The notes under the pieces: generated by a model
Told to the model about the DNA's origin: nothing
Seen by the model: only the letters and a program-made list of their open reading frames with translations
Databases searched by the model: none
Position numbers and translations under genes: made by a program
NCBI RefSeq assembly: GCF_001029105.3
Contig: NZ_CP011807.3
Location: 1,488,001 to 1,552,000, forward strand
DNA length: 64,000 nucleotides
From: Pandoraea faecigallinarum
GTDB lineage: Bacteria > Pseudomonadota > Gammaproteobacteria > Burkholderiales > Burkholderiaceae
Reading direction: 5' to 3'
Part shown: positions 59,397-64,000 of the stretch, piece after piece
How positions within the stretch are numbered: position 1 is the stretch's first letter
How the letters are laid out: every line of letters starts with the position of its first letter

Positions 59397-60752
59397 ATGT
59401 CGGTAAAGCCGGTCGTGCGGAGTCGCCTCCTGCTGGCCGCGTGCCTGAGTGCCGGGATACCGGCGGGCGCGCACGCACAATCTTTGTTCACGGATCCTAA
59501 TCCGCCCTGTTTCACTGAGCGCAACGCTGTGTCCTACGGCCTGTGGGAACGCGGGCTGGCACCTCAGTACTTCGAGCCGCCGCCTGCGCCACCTGCACCG
59601 CCGGTGACACCGGCCGGGCAGGACCCCGGTGGGTCGACCGATCCCATCGCCCTGTTTGCCGGCGCCGATCCGAGTGCGGTCGCGGCGGCCGTCGAGCGCG
59701 AAGCGGCGCAGCGAACGGCGGCTGCGGCTTCCGGCACAGAGGCCGGGGATGGCGTGCTTTCCCCGTCTTCCGGTCCTTCCGATACGTTGCATCTCCCGGC
59801 GAACGCCGACGGCGCGACGAGCGCCACATCTCCCGAAGCTGCGCCGTCCTCGCCCCCGGCACCTCCCTTGCCAGCGGCGGACTTTGCCGTCGCGCCCGAG
59901 TTGAGCGCGGACGGCACCGCGATTTCCGCTGTCGATATCGACGCGGCGTCCGCAGCCACGGCCGCCGATCAACCCGCGCCGGTCGCCCCCGACATCGCCC
60001 CGCCGAATGCTTTCCTCGCGCGTGCGTCGTGCCTGCGCGGCATGCCACACCGCGAGAGTCTGGCCGACCGTAACATCCGCATGCTCATGCGCCGGGGGCT
60101 GGCGGTGCGCGACGACGCATTGCCGTTCGTCGCCACTCGCAGCCGTACGCCCGGCGAAGGGGCTATCGGCTTGCAGGTGCTCAACGAGCGACCGTACCAG
60201 TTCAGTGTCGGCATGAACAACAGCGGCATGACGACGACGGGCAAGATGCAGGGCACGGCGAATTTGCTGATGAACAACCCGCTCGGCATGTACGGCAAAT
60301 TCAATACGACCCTCAGTCAGGACTTGCAGAACGCGCGTCGCGATGCGACCAACCGCGACCTGACGGCCAACTATTCGGTGCCGCTCGACGCTGCATGGAC
60401 GGTCGGCATCACCGGCAAGACCAACGCCGCGACGGACCAGATCGCCGCCGGCACGACACAGACGCAGACGCTGCAATGGCGAGTGCGTCGGGCCTTCGAC
60501 GTGACCTCCAACGGCACGACGGGCGTGGAATTGCGCTACAACCGCAGCCGTACCGAAGACCCCAGCGCGGTTCACACCTACGACAGCTACGCCGAAGTGG
60601 GACTGAGCCATACCCACTATCTGGGGACGTCGAAACTCGACCTGTCGGTCATGCAGCGCCTGAACGCGCCATGGATGCCGGCGTCGAGCGGACCTCCGGG
60701 ATGGTCCTACCGCTTCCAGTCGATCGACGCCAAACTCACCGTGCCGTTCTGA
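59397..60752 (+). CDS. Secreted protein with TpsB (ShlB/FhaC)-like partial beta-barrel
   Basis: 451 residues. Signal peptide ends GAHA before QSLFTDPN; residues about 55-210 are Pro/Ala/Ser-rich and disordered; residues about 245-451 resemble the first barrel strands of ShlB/FhaC two-partner-secretion transporters (GEGAIGLQVLNERPYQFSVG, NPLGMYGKFNTTLSQDL, NYSVPLDAAWTVGITG), ending in Phe as outer-membrane proteins do. POTRA domains and the second half of the barrel are absent, and no TpsA partner is near. It may be a dead transporter, a small pore or an adhesin. Confidence 0.65.
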   Translation: MSVKPVVRSRLLLAACLSAGIPAGAHAQSLFTDPNPPCFTERNAVSYGLWERGLAPQYFEPPPAPPAPPVTPAGQDPGGSTDPIALFAGADPSAVAAAVEREAAQRTAAAASGTEAGDGVLSPSSGPSDTLHLPANADGATSATSPEAAPSSPPAPPLPAADFAVAPELSADGTAISAVDIDAASAATAADQPAPVAPDIAPPNAFLARASCLRGMPHRESLADRNIRMLMRRGLAVRDDALPFVATRSRTPGEGAIGLQVLNERPYQFSVGMNNSGMTTTGKMQGTANLLMNNPLGMYGKFNTTLSQDLQNARRDATNRDLTANYSVPLDAAWTVGITGKTNAATDQIAAGTTQTQTLQWRVRRAFDVTSNGTTGVELRYNRSRTEDPSAVHTYDSYAEVGLSHTHYLGTSKLDLSVMQRLNAPWMPASSGPPGWSYRFQSIDAKLTVPF

Positions 60753-60765
60753 CGGGCAAAAAAAA

Positions 60766-60784
60766 CCCGCCGGGTCGGCGGGTG
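60766..60784. terminator. Hairpin after the barrel gene
   Basis: ACCCGCCG (60766-60773), loop GGT, CGGCGGGT (60777-60784), preceded by a run of eight A (a U-tract for minus transcription). 14 bases after the stop. Confidence 0.5.
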
Positions 60785-60955
60785 AGGAAGCAGGCCTCCC
60801 ACGGGGAAGTGAAAGCCTGGTCTCGCGAGGTGTTTGCGAGACCCGTGTAGTATCGTGATCCAGACGCCTGTTGGCTATGGGCCAAGTCCTAAAGTGCGTG
60901 TAAGACGCTTTCCAATTCCGTTTCCTAACCTTTCTGACGTTACCTGGGGCGATAG

Positions 60956-61390
60956 ATGACCGAACCGACCGAAACCACGCCGGCCAGTGCCGCCCAGATA
61001 GCCGCCATGAAGGCGTTGCGCGCTGCGCTTCTCGCCCAGCACAAGGTGCTGATCGACTATGACCGTCAGCAATACGAAGCGGTTTTCGGTGCGGTGCCGA
61101 CCGGTCGTTTCGTCCAGTTGTTCACGGAAGATCCGTGGTTCCGCTGGCTCGATCCGCTCTCGCGGCTGATCGTCGCGCTCGACGAATGGCTGGAGCAGGA
61201 ACCGCCGCAGGCCGATGCCGGCATCGCGCTCGCCGACGAGGCCGCAAAACTGTTCCGCCAGTCCGACGAGGAATTCGGCGAGCGTTATCTGCTGGCCTTG
61301 CAGAAAGCACCCGAGGCCGTACTCGGCCAGAGTCAGGTCGTGGCGGCACTGCGTGCGGTGCCGCAATCGCCGCCGCCTGCCGAGGCCTGA
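60956..61390 (+). CDS. Conserved hypothetical protein, 144 residues
   Basis: Soluble, acidic, helical protein (WFRWLDPLSRLIVALDEWLEQE; LFRQSDEEFGERYLLALQ). Composition and codon use look genuine. I recall such small proteins from Burkholderiaceae genomes but cannot name a family. GGGG seven bases before the ATG. No operon partner. Confidence 0.7.
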   Translation: MTEPTETTPASAAQIAAMKALRAALLAQHKVLIDYDRQQYEAVFGAVPTGRFVQLFTEDPWFRWLDPLSRLIVALDEWLEQEPPQADAGIALADEAAKLFRQSDEEFGERYLLALQKAPEAVLGQSQVVAALRAVPQSPPPAEA

Positions 61391-61894
61391 CGGCACATCA
61401 GGGAACATCACGGAACATCATGGCTATCCCTGTGCATCACGGTGGCCGGCAATGTCCGGCGCGCCGGTTCCGTACGAAGTACGAAGGAGCCCGATGCGTC
61501 GGTAATCGAACGCGCGCGCCATTGAGCAGGGAGGGGGCTGACCGTCAAGCCGAATATTTGTTCCGGGGCTGATCGTTTTTTGAGCAAGGCTCTTGACAGC
61601 CACTGTTCACGGGGCATTCGGGAGGGCGGCATCAGGTTATCCAGTGGGTTATCCACAAAGGGTGTGGACAACTTCCGGCGAGCTTGGCCGGCGGCGGCAA
61701 AATTCTCACGTGCGATGGCGTTTCGTTGCCCAATGGAACCGTTGGTTCGTCTCGCCTGAAGGTGGCCCGATGCGATTCGACGCGGCTGGCTCTATGTCGA
61801 TGCGGCGCGCGCTGCGACAATAGCGTCTTTTCCTTCTGCCGGGCGCGGGCTTGCACAGTCGTTTTCCGACACACCGCTGCCGCGTCCGATCGAC
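61391..61894. other. Intergenic region with DnaA-box cluster
   Basis: 504 bases before a DMT gene. Contains TTGACA at about 61591 and the DnaA-like cluster (next entry). Open frames here are not protein-like. Confidence 0.55.
61636..61670. promoter_or_regulatory. Cluster of DnaA-box-like sites
   Basis: TTATCCAGT (61636-61644, 7 of 9), TTATCCACA (61648-61656, perfect) and inverted TGTGGACAA (61662-61670, 8 of 9) within 35 bp. Consensus used: TTATNCACA. One perfect site, TGTGGATAA, also lies at 33-41. Confidence 0.55.
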
Positions 61895-62743
61895 ATGACC
61901 ACCACGCCCATCGTGTTACTGGTGCTGCTCTCAGCGCTGATGCACGCCACCTGGAACGCATTCCTCCACGCAAGTCCCGATCGTCTCTGGCAAGTGGGCA
62001 TGATGGCGGTGCCGCAGTTGCTCGCTGCGGTAACTGGCATTGCGTTGCTGCCGCTGCCGCCTGCGCAGGTGTGGCCGCTCGTGCTGTTGTCGGCGTGCGC
62101 TCAGGTCGCGTACACGGCAGCGCTCATTCGTGCGTATCGTGTGGGCGAGTTCGGACAGATCTATCCCATCGCGCGCGGTATCTCGCCGCTGCTGATCTCG
62201 GGCGCGGCGCTGCTGATCGCGGGGGAGTCGCCGCGATGGTTGGCGGTGATCGGCATCGCGTGCATTTGTGCCGGCATTCTGTCGCTCGCCCTTCGCGGGC
62301 GGCATCTATCCGGCGATAGCGTGCCGGCCGCCTTGCTGACCGGCGTGTTCATCGCGGCTTATACGATCGTCGACGGCTTCGGTGTGCGCATGTCGAACGG
62401 CAACGGCTTTGCGTACCTCGCCTGGGCGTATCTGTTCGCGAGCGTGCCGCTCGTCGGTGCGGTATGGCGGTGGCGGGGCGGATGGCGGGGCATGTTCTGT
62501 GCGCCACCTCGCCGGGTGGTAGAGGCGTTGGGCGCGGGTGTGGTGGCGCAATGCGCTTACGGCATGGTGGTTCTGGCGCTGCAATACCTGCCGATGGGCG
62601 TGGTGTCGGCGTTGCGCGAATCGAGCGCCATTTTCGCGGTGTTGCTCGGCTGGTTGTTCCTGCGGGAAAAACTGAACGCCCGCCGGCTCGTGGCTTGCAG
62701 CCTCGTGGTCGGCGGAGCGGTCCTCATCAAGCTCGGTGCATGA
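61895..62743 (+). CDS. DMT-superfamily (EamA) transporter
   Basis: 282 residues, ten predicted helices in two EamA repeats (MHATWNAFLHASPDRLW and ESSAIFAVLLGWLFLREKL). The pattern resembles the small-exporter DMT proteins of proteobacteria. Substrate unknown. It is alone, convergent with fdsD. Confidence 0.85.
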   Translation: MTTTPIVLLVLLSALMHATWNAFLHASPDRLWQVGMMAVPQLLAAVTGIALLPLPPAQVWPLVLLSACAQVAYTAALIRAYRVGEFGQIYPIARGISPLLISGAALLIAGESPRWLAVIGIACICAGILSLALRGRHLSGDSVPAALLTGVFIAAYTIVDGFGVRMSNGNGFAYLAWAYLFASVPLVGAVWRWRGGWRGMFCAPPRRVVEALGAGVVAQCAYGMVVLALQYLPMGVVSALRESSAIFAVLLGWLFLREKLNARRLVACSLVVGGAVLIKLGA

Positions 62744-62788
62744 GCGGCGTCGCGACGTGGCGACGTGGCGACCGACGGTGTTGCGCCG

Positions 62789-63022
62789 TCAGCCGCGCGG
62801 CCAGAGTTCGGCGCGATGCGCCGTGATCGCTGCGACGACGATTTCACGCATGCCGTGTCCGTCCGTGGTCTCGAGATGTTCGAGGATCGTCATACGCATG
62901 CGCGGCGCCCAGAAGCGGCGCAGATGACCTGCGATGTTCTCGAGCGCTTCGCTGCGGTCGGGCATCGTCTCGAAGAAATCCCCGATCTGATTGGCCATCT
63001 TGACCAGATTGTCGGTGTCCAT
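62789..63022 (-). CDS. fdsD: NAD-dependent formate dehydrogenase, delta subunit
   Basis: 77 residues matching FdsD (MDTDNLVKMANQIGDFFETMPDR; HLRRFWAPRMRM). FdsD is a small accessory subunit of the soluble molybdenum formate dehydrogenase FdsGBA. Here the expected fdhD homologue (fdsC) between fdsA and fdsD is missing; 283 bases of non-coding, repeat-containing DNA take its place. GGACAG sits before the ATG. Confidence 0.9.
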   Translation of the reverse strand: MDTDNLVKMANQIGDFFETMPDRSEALENIAGHLRRFWAPRMRMTILEHLETTDGHGMREIVVAAITAHRAELWPRG

Positions 63023-63305
63023 GATCTGTCCTGTCCCCTGTTGTCTCTGTTGTCCCTGCTATCCCGGCTGTCCCTGCTATCCCGGCAGTTTCCGCAATCG
63101 TGCTGCATCGCCCGCTGCTGCACCGGCGCGCATGGCCAATCTCGCGTCCGCCGCACCGTCTGTTGGCGATCGACGGCGAGGCCCGCCGGCACTGTGCAGC
63201 ACTCCCGGCGCCGGACGCGGATTGTTCCTTGTCATACGCGGTCCGATCGACTGACCGGGCCGCGCACATCGCTTTTTGCTACCCCTTGATACCCCTTGCC
63301 GTAGC
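63023..63305. other. fdsA-fdsD gap with 9-bp array in the fdsD leader
   Basis: 283 bases. The 54 bases at 63030-63083 are six 9-bp units (TCCTGTCCC, CTGTTGTCT, CTGTTGTCC, CTGCTATCC, CGGCTGTCC, CTGCTATCC) including an 18-bp direct duplication; the first units form the fdsD ribosome-binding region. No fdhD frame was seen. Confidence 0.7.
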
Positions 63306-64000
63306 CTAACTCGCGCTGGCTGGCGTCGCGTCGTGGGCGTGTCCGAGAAACGCCTCCTGCTGACGGTTGAAGTCGGAGTACTGACGCTGCCACTCCGAGG
63401 GCTGCGCCACCGGTGAGACCTGCACGGCGGTCACTTTGTACTCGGGGCAGTTTGTCGCCCAGTCCGAGTTGTCGGTGGTAATCACGTTCGCGCCCGATTC
63501 GGGGAAGTGGAACGTGGTGTACACCACACCCGGCTGCACGCGTTCGCTGATGATTGCCCGAAGCACGGTTTCGCCGGCGCGGCTCTGAATGCCGACCCAG
63601 TCGCCATCCTTGATGCCGCGCTCCTGCGCGTCGTGCGGATGGATTTCGAGGCGGTCTTCGCTGTGCCAGTGATTGTTCTGCGTACGACGCGTCTGCGCAC
63701 CGACGTTGTACTGCGACAGAATTCGCCCGGTCGTGAGAATGAGCGGAAAGCGGCGTGTGACCTTTTCGTCCGTCGGCACGTATTGCGTGATGAGGAACTT
63801 GCCCTTGCCGCGCACGAATTCGTCGATGTGCATGACCGGGGTGCCTTCCGGCGCGTCTTCGTTACACGGCCATTGCACGCTGCCCATGCGGTCGAGCTTC
63901 TCGTAGCTCACGCCCGCGAAGGTCGGTGTGAGACGTGCGATCTCGTCCATGATTTCCGACGGGTGCGAGTAGTTCATTTCGTAACCCAGACGCTTCGCCA
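63306..64000 (-). CDS. fdsA: NAD-dependent formate dehydrogenase, alpha subunit (3' part)
   Basis: Partial: the window cuts off the N-terminal and central domains, and the frame reads in from the right edge (LAKRLGYEMNYSHPSEIMDEIARLTPTFAG is continuous across an internal ATG). The visible about 230 residues are the molybdopterin dinucleotide-binding domain (RRFPLILTTGRILSQYNVGAQTRRT; LEIHPHDAQERGIKDGDWVGI; YTTFHFPESGANVIT). FdsA carries the Mo-cofactor and oxidises formate to CO2. Confidence 0.94.
   Translation of the reverse strand, partial: AKRLGYEMNYSHPSEIMDEIARLTPTFAGVSYEKLDRMGSVQWPCNEDAPEGTPVMHIDEFVRGKGKFLITQYVPTDEKVTRRFPLILTTGRILSQYNVGAQTRRTQNNHWHSEDRLEIHPHDAQERGIKDGDWVGIQSRAGETVLRAIISERVQPGVVYTTFHFPESGANVITTDNSDWATNCPEYKVTAVQVSPVAQPSEWQRQYSDFNRQQEAFLGHAHDATPASAS

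Noticed and set aside
61636..61670. Chromosomal replication origin
   Set aside because: No dnaA, dnaN, rpmH or gidA nearby and no long AT-rich unwinding region; only three boxes.

Overview
The window is a 64 kb stretch of GC-rich, gene-dense chromosome from a beta-proteobacterium. Gene content (formate dehydrogenase fds genes, Porin_4-type porin, tandem AspT transporters with aspartate 4-decarboxylase, numerous IclR/GntR/RpiR regulators, aromatic meta-cleavage genes) suggests Burkholderiaceae, and my best guess is Pandoraea. This is inference from protein resemblance, not a database match. I see no rRNA, tRNA, CRISPR array, complete prophage or complete insertion sequence. Most of the window is catabolic and transport genes.

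Layout. (1) 1-2.2 kb: end of an aromatic meta-cleavage operon (acylating acetaldehyde dehydrogenase mhpF, 4-hydroxy-2-oxovalerate aldolase mhpE), closed by a strong terminator. (2) 2.2-6.3 kb: an IclR regulator translationally coupled to a PilZ protein, and an orphan 541-residue ORF. (3) 6.4-8.5 kb: arsenic resistance, arsR divergent from arsC-acr3, with an operator-like palindrome over the arsC promoter. (4) 8.7-10.6 kb: ammonium transporter under a convincing sigma-54 promoter, then a small ABM-domain protein. (5) 10.7-18.1 kb: GntR/FCD regulator, FAD hydroxyacid dehydrogenase, LigI-like amidohydrolase, MFS carrier, etfBA and an L-2-hydroxyglutarate-oxidase-like flavoprotein. (6) 18.2-20.8 kb: low-density scar region with a lone transposase N-domain and a truncated LuxR helix-turn-helix. 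(7) 19.5-23.4 kb: IclR regulator, porin with a 14+14 bp operator-like repeat at its promoter, and ACS-type MFS carrier. (8) 23.4-29.9 kb: AraC regulator and short-/branched-chain acyl-CoA catabolism (SDR, acyl-CoA synthetase, acyl-CoA dehydrogenase, 3-hydroxyisobutyryl-CoA hydrolase). (9) 29.9-30.1 kb: a 23-copy 8-bp tandem repeat, then yggT. (10) 31.7-41.5 kb: an eight-gene operon rpiR-iaaA-gsiABCD-P1 peptidase-dppA for import and hydrolysis of unusual (isoaspartyl, beta- or D-residue) peptides. (11) 41.7-48.3 kb: KdpD-like membrane/PAS protein, esterase and a CUT1 ABC importer. (12) 48.4-53.3 kb: housekeeping genes (universal stress protein, rarD-like, hisN-like, MATE). (13) 53.8-59.0 kb: two tandem AspT antiporters and asdA, a proton-motive aspartate:alanine cycle. 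(14) 59.4-62.7 kb: a cell-surface protein that looks like half of a TpsB beta-barrel, a conserved hypothetical and a DMT exporter. (15) 62.8-64 kb: fdsD and the 3' part of fdsA.

Three themes cut across the genes. Short tandem arrays, mostly of 9-bp units in about four copies, recur at six loci, both inside and between genes. Long hairpins without U-tracts sit between the binding-protein gene and the first permease gene in both ABC operons. Several promoters carry near-perfect palindromes (arsC, porin, rpiR, mhpF) that make specific, testable operator predictions.
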